Counted from the stretch's first letter, positions 41,743 to 50,499 are shown. The stretch: DNA of 64,000 nt from Pseudacidovorax intermedius (GCF_003350475.1 NZ_QQAV01000001.1:1170836-1234835); one strand, 5' to 3'. A program made the numbers and translations. Notes: generated by a model not told the origin, from the sequence alone.

Positions 41743-41944
41743 GGGGACGCTGCTCCTCGACGCAAACGGCGGGCTGTCGAGGCGCCGCCGCTGCCTGGCT
41801 CACTGGAAAAGGGCGCCGATTGTAGGCCTGCCCCTGTCGCTGTCCCGGCTGCCATAGGCTGCATGGCCAGGGCGGCCACGGCCGGCGTCCGCGCGGGCTG
41901 TGGCAACATTTGCGGCTCCTCATTTTGCGAGCACGGAGCAACGC

Positions 41945-42985
41945 ATGGCCCTGATGGATTTCATCAAGAAGCAGTTCATCGACGTCATCCAATGGACGGA
42001 AGAGGGCGACGGCACGCTCGCCTGGCGCTTCCCGATGGCAGGCATGGAGATCCAGAACGGCGCCTCGCTCACGGTGCGCGAGTCGCAGATGGCGGTCTTC
42101 GTCAACGAGGGCACGGTGGCGGACGTCTTCGGTCCGGGGATGTACAAGCTCACAACCCAGACGCTGCCGGTGCTGACCTATCTGAAGAACTGGGACAAGC
42201 TCTTCGAGTCGCCCTTCAAGAGTGACGTCTACTTCTTCAGCACCCGCCAGCAGGTGGACCAGAAGTGGGGCACGCCCCAGCCCATCACCATCCGCGACAA
42301 GGACTTCGGCGCGGTGCGGCTGCGGGCCTTCGGCAACTACAGCTACCGGGTGGCCGACCCCAAGCTCTTCCACACCGAAATCTCGGGCACGCGCGAGCGC
42401 TACACGGTGGCCGACCTCGACGGCCAACTGCGCGGGCTGGTGCTGCAGAACATCAGCAATGCCATTGCCGCGAGCGGCGTGCCCTTCCTGGACCTGGCGG
42501 CCAACCAGAACCAGTTTGCGCAGGCGCTGGCCGCGCAGCTCGCCCCCGAGTTCGCGAAGATCGGCCTGCGCCTGGACGTGATGACGCTGCAGAACCTGTC
42601 GCTGCCCGAGGAGCTTCAGAAGGTCCTCGACCAGAAGATCGGCATGGGCATGGTCGGCAACGACATGGGCAAGTTCATGCAGTACCAGGCGGGCCAGGCC
42701 ATCCCGGTCTTCGCCGAGAACAGCGGCCACGGCGGTGGCGTGGCCGGCGATGCCATGGGGCTGGGCGCGGGTGTCGCGCTGGGGCAGGTGATGGCCAACA
42801 CGCTGGCGCAGGGCCTGCAGCAGCCGGCCCAGGCGCCTGCTGCCGCGGCGGCTGCGGCGCCGACCGTCAGCCCCGCCGAGGTGATGTCCACCCTCGAGAA
42901 GCTGGCCGAACTCAAGACCAAGGGCATCCTGACCCAGGAAGAGTTCGACGCCAAGAAGACCGAACTGCTGAAAAAGCTGACGTGA
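41945..42985 (+). CDS. SPFH domain protein with C-terminal SHOCT motif (YdjI-like)
   Basis: A 346-aa protein. The N-terminus (WTEEGDGTLAWRFPM; SLTVRESQMAVFVNEG) is that of virion-core/YdjI-type SPFH proteins, which form membrane-associated oligomers. The SPFH core runs to about residue 235. An Ala/Gln-rich linker (about 295-310) leads to a SHOCT motif (LAELKTKGILTQEEFDAKK, about 320-338), a short helical pair often found at the end of oligomerising membrane-stress proteins. CGGAG precedes ATG 41945. First gene of a five-gene operon. Confidence 0.88.
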   Translation: MALMDFIKKQFIDVIQWTEEGDGTLAWRFPMAGMEIQNGASLTVRESQMAVFVNEGTVADVFGPGMYKLTTQTLPVLTYLKNWDKLFESPFKSDVYFFSTRQQVDQKWGTPQPITIRDKDFGAVRLRAFGNYSYRVADPKLFHTEISGTRERYTVADLDGQLRGLVLQNISNAIAASGVPFLDLAANQNQFAQALAAQLAPEFAKIGLRLDVMTLQNLSLPEELQKVLDQKIGMGMVGNDMGKFMQYQAGQAIPVFAENSGHGGGVAGDAMGLGAGVALGQVMANTLAQGLQQPAQAPAAAAAAAPTVSPAEVMSTLEKLAELKTKGILTQEEFDAKKTELLKKLT

Positions 42986-43006
42986 TTCGCGCCGCACGCT
43001 CCCGCC

Positions 43007-44500
43007 ATGGCTGAGGCCGGCGGCACCCAGCGCCACTACCGCGCACCCTGTCCGGGCTGCGGCGCGCCCGTAGAGTTCCGGTCGGCGCAGTCGGTCTATG
43101 CCGTCTGCCCCTACTGCCAGAGCACGGTCGTCCGCCGGGGCGAGCAGCTGGCGCGCGTGGGCAAGATGGCCGAGCTGTTCGAGGACTTCAGTCCGCTGCA
43201 GCTCTTTGCCGCCGGCCGCCTGCAGGACCAGCCCTTCACCCTGGTCGGCCGGCTGCAGTACGCCTATGCCGGCGGCCGCTGGACCGAATGGATCGCCCAG
43301 CTCGACGGCGAGCGCCAGGGCACGCTGAGCGAGGACAACGGCAGCTATGTCTTCTCGTTGCCCTATGCGCTGACGCAGGAGGCGCCGCCCGCCGACGCCC
43401 TGCGCGTGGGCATGACGACGGCCCTCAACGGTCAGTCGTACACCGTGGCCTCCAACGAAGAGGCGGCGCTGCTCTCGGCCCAGGGCGAATTGCCGCGGCT
43501 GCCCGAGATGGGCCAGCCATTCCGCGTGGTCGAGTTGCGCAACGACAAGGGCCTTGTGCTCAGTCTGGAGTACGGCAGCCAGCCGCCCACGGCCTGGCTG
43601 GGACGACAGGTGGCATTGGCCGACCTGCAGCTCACCGGCCTGCGCAGCGAATCCGGTAAGGAAGAGCAAGGCCGCGCCTTCAACTGCCCGAACTGCGGCG
43701 CGCCGGTGACGGCGCAGTTGGAGAGCAGCAAGAGCGTCACCTGCGGCAGCTGCAAGAGCCTGATCGACCTGAGCGCCGGCATCGGCGCCGAGCTGAAGTA
43801 CGCGGTGCAGGACGAGCCGGTGAAGCCGCTGATCGCGCTGGGCAGCACGGGCCGGCTGGAGGGCAGCGACTGGCAGGTGGTGGGCTTCCAGCACCGCATG
43901 GGCCGCTCGCCCGGCGAGGACGAGCAGTTCGGCTGGAGCGAATACCTGCTCTACAACCGGCAGAAGGGCTTCTGCTTCCTGGTCGACGCCGAGGACGGCT
44001 GGAGCCTGGTGCGGCCGACCACTGGCGCGCCGGTGGTGTCGGGCGGCGGCGCCAGCGCGCGCTACCTGGGCACCACCTACCGCCAGCAGTACAGCTACGA
44101 CGCCGAGACCACCTACGTGGCCGGCGAGTTCTACTGGCGCGTCGAGCGCGGCCAGCGCACCAGCAACCGCGACTACGCCGGCCCAAAGGGCGCGGTGCTG
44201 TCGCTGGAGCGGGCCGACAAGGAGCTGACCTGGTCGCTCGGCAACCGGCTGGACGGCGCGGCCGTGGCCCAGGCCTTCAAGCTCGATGCGCGCAAGGACC
44301 AGTTCAAGCGGGCCGATGCGGCCCCGCTGAGCGCGGCCTCGGGCCTCGGCTGCGGGACGATCATCCTGATCGTGGTGGTGGTGATCATCCTGCTCTTGAT
44401 CCTGTCGACCTGCAGCGGCGGCTCGGGCTCGTCGGGCAGCAGCTGGCGCAGCACGGGCGGCTCCTACGGCGGCTATTCCAGCGGCGGCGGCCACAAGTAG
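43007..44500 (+). CDS. DUF4178 zinc-ribbon membrane protein
   Basis: A 497-aa protein with two Cys4 zinc ribbons: C15, C18, C34, C37 (CPGCG...CPYC) and CPNCG...CGSC at about residues 226-247. Each is followed by a DUF4178-like beta domain (around 52-170 and 260-400; the FTLVGRLQYAYAGGRWTEW and WQVVGFQHRMGRS strands). One membrane segment near the end (TIILIVVVVIILLLIL, about 450-466) is followed by a Ser/Gly-rich tail, so most of the protein faces the cytoplasm if the tail is outside. Function unknown. It lies 21 bp after the SPFH gene. Confidence 0.85.
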   Translation: MAEAGGTQRHYRAPCPGCGAPVEFRSAQSVYAVCPYCQSTVVRRGEQLARVGKMAELFEDFSPLQLFAAGRLQDQPFTLVGRLQYAYAGGRWTEWIAQLDGERQGTLSEDNGSYVFSLPYALTQEAPPADALRVGMTTALNGQSYTVASNEEAALLSAQGELPRLPEMGQPFRVVELRNDKGLVLSLEYGSQPPTAWLGRQVALADLQLTGLRSESGKEEQGRAFNCPNCGAPVTAQLESSKSVTCGSCKSLIDLSAGIGAELKYAVQDEPVKPLIALGSTGRLEGSDWQVVGFQHRMGRSPGEDEQFGWSEYLLYNRQKGFCFLVDAEDGWSLVRPTTGAPVVSGGGASARYLGTTYRQQYSYDAETTYVAGEFYWRVERGQRTSNRDYAGPKGAVLSLERADKELTWSLGNRLDGAAVAQAFKLDARKDQFKRADAAPLSAASGLGCGTIILIVVVVIILLLILSTCSGGSGSSGSSWRSTGGSYGGYSSGGGHK

Positions 44501-44540
44501 GTGGCGCCTTTCCCTTCTTCATCCCTTCGCGGAGAGACAC

Positions 44541-44762
44541 ATGGCGAAATTCGAATGGCTCCACCCCGTGTCCATCGCGGGCACCCTGCTGTATGCGCTG
44601 ATCGGCATCATCGTGTTCTGGGTGGCCTTCATCATCATCGACAAGATCACGCCCTACGACCTGTGGGCAGAGATCGTCGAGAAGCAGAACCGGGCGCTGG
44701 CGCTCGTGGTTGCGGCGATGTGCCTGGGCATCTCGATCATCGTGGCGGCAGCAATCCATTGA
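44541..44762 (+). CDS. DUF350 small membrane protein
   Basis: A 73-aa protein with two hydrophobic segments (GTLLYALIGIIVFWVAFIII and ALALVVAAMCLGISIIVAAA) around a polar loop carrying DKITPYDLWAEIVEKQNRAL, which is the usual DUF350 pattern. The classical family has two such hairpins; this is a single-hairpin form. GGAGAG lies before the start. Function unknown. The context (SPFH, DUF4178, spermidine-synthase-like) recurs in other bacteria. Confidence 0.85.
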   Translation: MAKFEWLHPVSIAGTLLYALIGIIVFWVAFIIIDKITPYDLWAEIVEKQNRALALVVAAMCLGISIIVAAAIH

Positions 44763-44765
44763 GCC

Positions 44766-44857
44766 CCCCGGCTTTTCACGTCGCTCCGCGACGTGTAACG
44801 CCACCCCCCGAGGGGGAGGTGCGGCCGCCTTGGGGCGGCCCGGCGGCGGCCGCATCA
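44766..44857. repeat. Composite palindromic intergenic repeat
   Basis: Three consecutive GC-rich palindromes: CACGTCGC...GCGACGTG, CCCCCCGAGGGGGAGG, and GCCGCCTTGGGGCGGC followed by CCGGCGGCGGCC. This block order resembles a dispersed intergenic repeat that I know from Comamonadaceae genomes. It lies inside an operon, between DUF350 and the spermidine-synthase-like gene, so it may affect mRNA processing or relative expression. Confidence 0.7.
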
Positions 44858-44895
44858 AGCCTTGCTGCCTTGATCGATGAAGGAAGCCGGCCGTG

Positions 44896-46440
44896 ATGGC
44901 GGAGGCGCGCGCGCCGTCGCCGGTGGCGGTGTCGCTGCTGGCCAGCGTCTTCGTCGTGGCCGCCTGTGGGCTGGTGTACGAGCTCAGCGCGGCGGCGCTC
45001 AGCTCCTACGTGCTGGGCGACTCGGTGCTGCAGTTCTCCACCGTGATCGGCGCCTACCTGTTCGCGATGGGCGTGGGCTCCTGGCTGTCTCGCTACTTCG
45101 AGCGGCAGCTGCCCGCGCACTTCCTGCGCATCGAGTTGCTGGTGGCGCTGGTCGGCGGCTGCCTGCCGGCGATGCTCTTCCTGGCCAATGCCTATGTGCC
45201 GGGCGCCTTCCGCCTGCTGCTGTACGGCGGCGTGTTGGTGGTGGGCACGCTGGTGGGGCTGGAGATCCCGCTGGTCATGCGCATCCTGCGGCGCGACATC
45301 CAGCTGAAGGACCTGGTCTCGCAGGTGCTCACCTTCGATTACCTCGGTGCGCTGGCCGTGTCCGTGGCCTTTCCGCTGGTGCTGGTGCCGCAGCTGGGCA
45401 TGGTGCGCACGGGGCTGCTGTTCGGACTGATGAACGGGGCCGTGGGGCTGTGGGCGCTGTGGCTGTTCCGGCACGAGCTGCGGCGCTTCGGCGCGCATGC
45501 GATGGCCTGCGTGCTGACGCTGGCCGCGCTGGCGGGCGCCTTCGTGGGGGCGGAGCGCATCAGCAGCCTGGCGGAAGACAAGCTCTACCAGGAGCGCATC
45601 GTCTTCGCCGCCAGTTCGCCCTACCAGCGCATCGCGGTCACGCGCGGCAATGCGGGCCACCGGCTCTTCCTCAACGGCAACCTGCAGTTCGCCGAGCGCG
45701 ACGAATACCGCTACCACGAGGCGCTGGTGCATCCGGCCATGGCGGCCCAGGGCGCGCCGCGCCGGGTGGCGGTGCTGGGTGGCGGCGACGGCATGGCGGT
45801 GCGCGAGATCCTCAAGTACCCCTCGGTCGAACAGGTCACGCTGGTGGAGCTCGATCCGAACATGACCGCGCTCTTCCGCGACCACGCACAGTTGGCGGTG
45901 CTCAACGGCCATTCGTTGCGTTCACCGAAGCTGCGCATCGTCAATACCGATGCCTTCCAGTGGCTGCAGCAGCTGCCCCCGGCGGGCGACGATGGCTTCT
46001 ACGACGTGATCGTGGTGGACTTCCCCGACCCCACCAACTTCGCCATCGGCAAGCTCTACACGCAGAGCTTCTATGCGTTGCTGGGCCAGCGCCTGTCGGC
46101 CAGCGGCTATGCGGTGGTGCAGACCACCTCGCCGCTGGTGGCGCGGCGCAGCTTCTGGACGGTGGTCCAGACCATCGAGGCCGCCGGCCTCACGGCCACG
46201 CCGTACCACGCGCACGTGCCCAGCTTCGGCGAATGGGGCTATGTGATCGCCAGTCGCCGACCCTGGCGCATGCCGACGGCGCTGCCCGAGGGCCTGCGCT
46301 TCCTGTCGCCGGAAACGCTGCCGCTGCTGTTCGACTTTCCGCGCGACATGGCGCGCGTGCCGGCCGAGGTCAACCGGCTGTCGAACCAGGTGCTGGTGCA
46401 TACCTATGAGCAGGAATGGGGCAAGGTCAGCGGCCATTGA
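44896..46440 (+). CDS. Membrane-fused spermidine-synthase-like aminopropyltransferase
   Basis: A 514-aa protein. Residues about 15-210 form six or seven membrane segments (from VSLLASVFVVAACGLVYELSA). The C-terminal half is a spermidine synthase fold: LNGNLQFAERDEYRYHEALVHP, the SAM/dcSAM-binding VLGGGDGMAVREILKY followed by an acidic VELDPN, and VVDFPDPTNFAIGKLYTQSFY. In soluble SpeE the gate reads DSSDP; here it is DFPDP, so the catalytic Asp pair is kept but the serines are lost. An alternative start is GTG 44893. Inference: it aminopropylates an amine at the membrane, or methylates one. Confidence 0.87.
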   Translation: MAEARAPSPVAVSLLASVFVVAACGLVYELSAAALSSYVLGDSVLQFSTVIGAYLFAMGVGSWLSRYFERQLPAHFLRIELLVALVGGCLPAMLFLANAYVPGAFRLLLYGGVLVVGTLVGLEIPLVMRILRRDIQLKDLVSQVLTFDYLGALAVSVAFPLVLVPQLGMVRTGLLFGLMNGAVGLWALWLFRHELRRFGAHAMACVLTLAALAGAFVGAERISSLAEDKLYQERIVFAASSPYQRIAVTRGNAGHRLFLNGNLQFAERDEYRYHEALVHPAMAAQGAPRRVAVLGGGDGMAVREILKYPSVEQVTLVELDPNMTALFRDHAQLAVLNGHSLRSPKLRIVNTDAFQWLQQLPPAGDDGFYDVIVVDFPDPTNFAIGKLYTQSFYALLGQRLSASGYAVVQTTSPLVARRSFWTVVQTIEAAGLTATPYHAHVPSFGEWGYVIASRRPWRMPTALPEGLRFLSPETLPLLFDFPRDMARVPAEVNRLSNQVLVHTYEQEWGKVSGH

Positions 46441-48065
46441 ACGGCGGACGCCGTCGCTTCGTCGGTGTCGCCGCGGCAGGCGCGACGACGGTCGGGCTGC
46501 CGGCGTGGCTGGCGGGCTGCGGCCGCGCGTCGCCTGCGCTGGAAGGCGGCTTCGCCGGCATCGACATGGCGCGCGGCCATGCGCTGCGTGAGGGCCGTTG
46601 GGCGTCGCAGCCCGTGGCAAAGGAGCGGCGCACCCGCGTGCTGATCGCGGGCGGCGGCGTCGCCGGGCTGGCGGCGGCACGCGCGCTGCGGCAGGCCCGC
46701 ATCGATGACTTCGCCCTGCTCGAGCTGGAGGACGAAGCCGGCGGCAATGCCCGTGGCGGCCAGCTCGGCGGCCTGGCGTGTCCTCTGGGCGCGCACTACC
46801 TGCCGGTGCCCGGCGACGATGCGCGCGAGGTGCAGGACCTGCTGGAAGAACTGGGCCTGCGCCGCCGCGAGGCCGGCCGGTGGGTCTACGACGAGCGGTA
46901 CCTGTGCCACAGCCCGCAGGAGCGGCTCTTCTTCCAGGGCGAGTGGCAGGACGGGCTGCTGCCGTTGACCGGGGTAGGCGCGGACACGCTCGCGCAATAC
47001 CGCCGCTTCGCGCAGAAGGTCGAGGCGCTGCGCCGCGCGGCGCATTTCGCCATCCCCACGTTGCGGGCCGCCCCTTCGGCGCCGCTGGTCGATCTGGACC
47101 GGCTGAGCTTCGGCGCCTGGCTCGAGGCCGAGGGCTTGGATGACCCGCAACTGCGCTGGTACCTCGGCTACTGCTGCCGCGATGACTACGGCGCGGGTCT
47201 GGCGCAGGTTTCGGCCTGGGCGGGGCTGCACTACTTCGCCAGCCGCCACGGCTTCCATGCGCCGGGCGATGGTCTCGATGCCGAGCGCGAGGCCGTGCTG
47301 ACCTGGCCCGAGGGCAATGCTTGGCTCACCCGCCGCCTGGCCGCGCCGCTGGCAGGGCGCCTGCAGACCAGGCAGGTGGTGCTGCGCATCGAGCAGACGC
47401 GCAGCGGCGTGGCGGTCGATGCCTGGGACGCGGCGGCCCAGCAGCGCGTGCGCTGGCAGGCCACGCAGTGCATCGTCGCGCTGCCGGTCTTCGTCGCGGC
47501 GCGCGTGGTGGTGTCGCCGTCGGCCTTCCTGTCGGAGCTCGCGGCCGGCCTGACCTATTCGCCCTGGCTGGTGGCCAACCTGCACCTGTCGTCACCGCTG
47601 CGGGACCGGCCGGGCGCGGCGCCCAGCTGGGACAACGTGGTATACGGCACACGCGGCCTGGGCTACGTGGATGCGGGACATCAGCGGCTGGACCCGACGC
47701 CCGCGCCCACGGTGCTGAGCTGGTACCGCCCTTTAGGGCCGAGTGAATTCGACGGCGGCGATGGCCGCCGCCTGCTGGCCGAGCGCCCATGGGAGGCCTG
47801 GCGCGACGAAATGCTCGCCGAGCTGTCGGTGCCCCATCCCGACCTGGCGGAGCGTGCGACGCGGTTGGCGATCACGCGCTACGGGCATGCCATGGCGGTG
47901 CCCGCGCCGGGCCTGCGGGCGCGGCTGGCGCGGACTGCGCCCGGCGGCGAAGTGCAAGCCGGCCGGCTGCACTTCGCGCATGCGGACTGGTCCGGCTACT
48001 CGATCTTCGAGGAGGCCTTCACCCGCGGGCATCTTGCGGGCGAGGCCGCGGCGCGGGCGGCCTGA
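46437..48065 (+). CDS. Tat-exported lipoprotein FAD-dependent amine oxidase-like protein
   Basis: A 542-aa protein. I propose TTG 46437 as start because it overlaps the upstream stop as TTGA and gives a Tat signal directly (RRRFVGVAAAG, residues 5-15) with a lipobox LAGC (25-28). The FAD-binding motif GGGVAGLAAARAL follows (72-84), then an acidic LLELEDEAGGNARG typical of flavin amine oxidases. The C-terminal end GYSIFEEAFTRGHLAGEAAA closes the FAD fold. It should be folded with FAD in the cytoplasm and anchored in the periplasm. It is coupled to the spermidine-synthase-like gene, so an oxidised polyamine is a natural guess for its substrate. Confidence 0.85.
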   Translation: MNGGRRRFVGVAAAGATTVGLPAWLAGCGRASPALEGGFAGIDMARGHALREGRWASQPVAKERRTRVLIAGGGVAGLAAARALRQARIDDFALLELEDEAGGNARGGQLGGLACPLGAHYLPVPGDDAREVQDLLEELGLRRREAGRWVYDERYLCHSPQERLFFQGEWQDGLLPLTGVGADTLAQYRRFAQKVEALRRAAHFAIPTLRAAPSAPLVDLDRLSFGAWLEAEGLDDPQLRWYLGYCCRDDYGAGLAQVSAWAGLHYFASRHGFHAPGDGLDAEREAVLTWPEGNAWLTRRLAAPLAGRLQTRQVVLRIEQTRSGVAVDAWDAAAQQRVRWQATQCIVALPVFVAARVVVSPSAFLSELAAGLTYSPWLVANLHLSSPLRDRPGAAPSWDNVVYGTRGLGYVDAGHQRLDPTPAPTVLSWYRPLGPSEFDGGDGRRLLAERPWEAWRDEMLAELSVPHPDLAERATRLAITRYGHAMAVPAPGLRARLARTAPGGEVQAGRLHFAHADWSGYSIFEEAFTRGHLAGEAAARAA

Positions 48066-48079
48066 GCCGGGTGCCGCGT

Positions 48080-49759
48080 TCAGCCCTGCGCCGCTTCCCG
48101 CACCCAGCCCGCGGCCTTCTCGGCAATCATCAGCGTCGGGCTGTTGGTGTTGCCGCTGGTGATGGTGGGCATCGCGCTCGCATCCACCACGCGCAACCCA
48201 GCAATGAGGCCGCCCCGGCCGTCGCGCACGCGCAGCCGTGAATCCAGCACGGCCTGCATGTCGCCGTCCGCGCCCATGCGCGCGGTGCCCACCGGGTGGA
48301 AGATGGTCGTCGCGATGTCGCCCGCCAGGCGGGCCAGGTCCTCGTCGCTCTCGTACTGCGGGCCCGGCTTCCATTCCTGCGGCTGGTAGCGGGCCAGCGC
48401 CGGCTGTGCGGCGATGCGGCGCGTCACGCGCAGCGAGTCGGCCGCCACCTGGCGGTCCTCGTCGGTGGAGAGGTAGTTGGGCGCGATGGCCGGCGCATCC
48501 TCGAAGCGCGGCGTCTTCAGCCGCACCGTGCCGCGGCTGGTCGGGTTGAGGTTGCACACGCTGGCCGTGAAGGCCGGGAAGCTGTGCAGCGGATCGCCGA
48601 AGGCGTCCAGCGACAGCGGCTGCACGTGGTACTGGATGTTGGGCCAGGGCCGGTCGGGCGTGCTGCGGGTGAAGGCACCCAGCTGAGAGGGCGCCATGCT
48701 CATGGGGCCGCTGCGGCGCAGCACGTATTCCAGGCCGATGCGCGCCTTGCCCACGAGGCTGGAGGCCAGCACGTTCAGCGTCGGCGCGCCGTCGATCTTG
48801 AACACGGCGCGGATCTGCAGGTGGTCCTGCAGGTTGGCGCCCACGCCGGGCAGGTCCGCCTGCACCTCGATGCCCTGCGCGTGCAGCAGCTCGGCCGGGC
48901 CGATGCCCGACAGCAGCAGGATCTGCGGCGAGCCGATGGCGCCGGCGCACAGGATCACCTCGCGCGTGGCGCGCACCTCCACCATCTCGCGGCCATTCCA
49001 CACCCGTGCGCCGGTGCAGCGCCGGCCGCCCTCGGGCGTGGGCTCGATCAGAAGGCGGGCCACCTGGGCGCCGGTCCACAGCTCGAAGTTGGGCCGCCCG
49101 AAGCAGGTCGGCCGCAGGAAGGCCTTGGCCGTGTTCCAGCGCCAGCCGGCCTTCTGGTTGACCTGGAAGTAGCCCACGCCTTCGTTGCTGCCGCGGTTGA
49201 AGTCGGTGGAGTGCGGAATCCCGGCTTCCTGCGCGGCCTGCGCGAAGGCGTCGAGGATGTCCCAGCGCAGCCGCTGCTTCTCCACCCGCCATTCGCCGCC
49301 GTGGCCGTGGAAGCGGGCGAATTCGGGGTCATCCGCGCCGGGCTGGCCGGCGTCGCCCAGGTAGTGGTCCTCGTGGCGCTTGAAGGCGGGCAGAACGCTG
49401 TCCCAGCGCCAGGCGTCGTCGCCGGTGATCTGCGCCCAGCCGTCGTAGTCGCGGGCCTGGCCGCGCATGTAGATCATGCCGTTGATGCTGGAGCAGCCAC
49501 CCAGCGTCTTTCCGCGCGGGTAGCGCAGCACGCGGCCGTTGAGGCCGGCGTCGGGCTCGGTCTGGTAGAGCCAGTCGGTGCGGGGGTTGCCGATGCAGTA
49601 GAGGTAGCCGACCGGGATGTGGATCCAGTGGTAGTCGTCCTTGCGTCCGGCCTCCAGCAGCAGCACGCGCTTGCCGCGGTCGGCGCTCAGGCGGTTGGCC
49701 ATCAGCGCGCCAGCGGTGCCGGCGCCGATGACGATGTAGTCGAAGGTGGTGTCGCTCAC
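48080..49759 (-). CDS. GMC-family FAD oxidoreductase (choline dehydrogenase-like)
   Basis: A 559-aa glucose-methanol-choline oxidoreductase. The FAD motif is YIVIGAGTAGALMANRLS (N-terminus), followed by the GMC signature YPRGKTLGGCSSINGMIYMRG. A second signature is CAGAIGSPQILLLSGIGPAE and the C-terminal TIFHPVGTARMG holds the catalytic histidine. It oxidises an alcohol group. Substrate is not decided by sequence; no betaine or polyol genes are adjacent. It is convergent with the amine oxidase-like gene (14-bp gap). Confidence 0.93.
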   Translation of the reverse strand: MSDTTFDYIVIGAGTAGALMANRLSADRGKRVLLLEAGRKDDYHWIHIPVGYLYCIGNPRTDWLYQTEPDAGLNGRVLRYPRGKTLGGCSSINGMIYMRGQARDYDGWAQITGDDAWRWDSVLPAFKRHEDHYLGDAGQPGADDPEFARFHGHGGEWRVEKQRLRWDILDAFAQAAQEAGIPHSTDFNRGSNEGVGYFQVNQKAGWRWNTAKAFLRPTCFGRPNFELWTGAQVARLLIEPTPEGGRRCTGARVWNGREMVEVRATREVILCAGAIGSPQILLLSGIGPAELLHAQGIEVQADLPGVGANLQDHLQIRAVFKIDGAPTLNVLASSLVGKARIGLEYVLRRSGPMSMAPSQLGAFTRSTPDRPWPNIQYHVQPLSLDAFGDPLHSFPAFTASVCNLNPTSRGTVRLKTPRFEDAPAIAPNYLSTDEDRQVAADSLRVTRRIAAQPALARYQPQEWKPGPQYESDEDLARLAGDIATTIFHPVGTARMGADGDMQAVLDSRLRVRDGRGGLIAGLRVVDASAMPTITSGNTNSPTLMIAEKAAGWVREAAQG

Positions 49760-49820
49760 GGTTGTCTCCTTGGCCTCTGGCGGGCCTTGTGCGGGGGGCG
49801 AAAAGGGGGTGAGTGGGGCG

Positions 49821-50123
49821 CTACAGATCGCCCGGGTGGTAGCCGGATTCGCGTTGATGGCGGATGGCGAGGACTTCGACTTCCGCCAGATCGATGCTGA
49901 CGCGGTAGAGCGCTATGTAGCCCGTATTGCCACGCTGTATGACCAGTTCGCGCAACCGGCCCTGCACCGGTCGGCCGATGCGCGGCTGGTGGGTGAGAAC
50001 GCTCAACGCCTGACGGATCACGGTGACGGTGTCGGCCGCGGCGTCGGGATCGTTCGACAACAGGAAGTCCACCAGCCGCTGCAAATCCTGGCGCGCCCGA
50101 GGGCTCAGCGTGAGCCGACTCAT
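49821..50123 (-). CDS. ParE/RelE-family toxin
   Basis: A 100-aa protein of the ParE/RelE fold: N-terminal helices LTLSPRARQDLQRLVDFL and the beta-sheet GRPVQGRLRELVIQRGNTGYIALYRV, then VEVLAIRHQRESGYHP. It overlaps its antitoxin by ATGA (50120-50123) and is second in the operon. ParE members poison DNA gyrase and RelE members cleave mRNA; the RH and RES ending resembles ParE. The mode of action is not proven. Confidence 0.88.
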   Translation of the reverse strand: MSRLTLSPRARQDLQRLVDFLLSNDPDAAADTVTVIRQALSVLTHQPRIGRPVQGRLRELVIQRGNTGYIALYRVSIDLAEVEVLAIRHQRESGYHPGDL

Positions 50124-50440
50124 GCAGCCTTTTTCTTTGGCTTCGAGCCTCGACCCCGAACGGGCACCGGCTCCGGAACCACTTCGTCCGTGCCGCGAGC
50201 ACGAATCCGGGCGTGCAGCCAGTCGAAAACATCCTCGGCGTCATACACCGGTCCGCCGGCGTCGATCTCCGCAGCCGCCGCCATCGCATCCGCCACAAAC
50301 TCGGCGCGCTGCTGGCGCCGCCGGACTTCGTCCTGCAGGGTCCGCAGCATGAAGGCATGTGCCGAGACCCGGTCCTGCTCGGCAAACTGCTGGATCGTCT
50401 GCTTGAGGTCCTCAGGCAGCTTCAAGGAGGTGGTGCCCAT
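50120..50440 (-). CDS. Antitoxin, ribbon-helix-helix type
   Basis: A 106-aa protein. Its N-terminus MGTTSLKLPEDLKQTIQQFAEQDRVSAHAFMLRTLQ is a ribbon-helix-helix DNA-binding pattern (strand TTSLKLP, then two helices, in short blocks). The C-terminal half ends with a basic KPKKKAA tail. I chose ATG 50440 over a TTG at 50452 because TTGGAG lies 8 bp before it. The tail should wrap the ParE-like toxin and the dimer should repress the promoter. Confidence 0.85.
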   Translation of the reverse strand: MGTTSLKLPEDLKQTIQQFAEQDRVSAHAFMLRTLQDEVRRRQQRAEFVADAMAAAAEIDAGGPVYDAEDVFDWLHARIRARGTDEVVPEPVPVRGRGSKPKKKAA

Positions 50441-50499
50441 CGCGTTCTCCAATCGATCTCAATCGGGTAACACCATGGTAGCACCGCCTCCCGCGGGCC

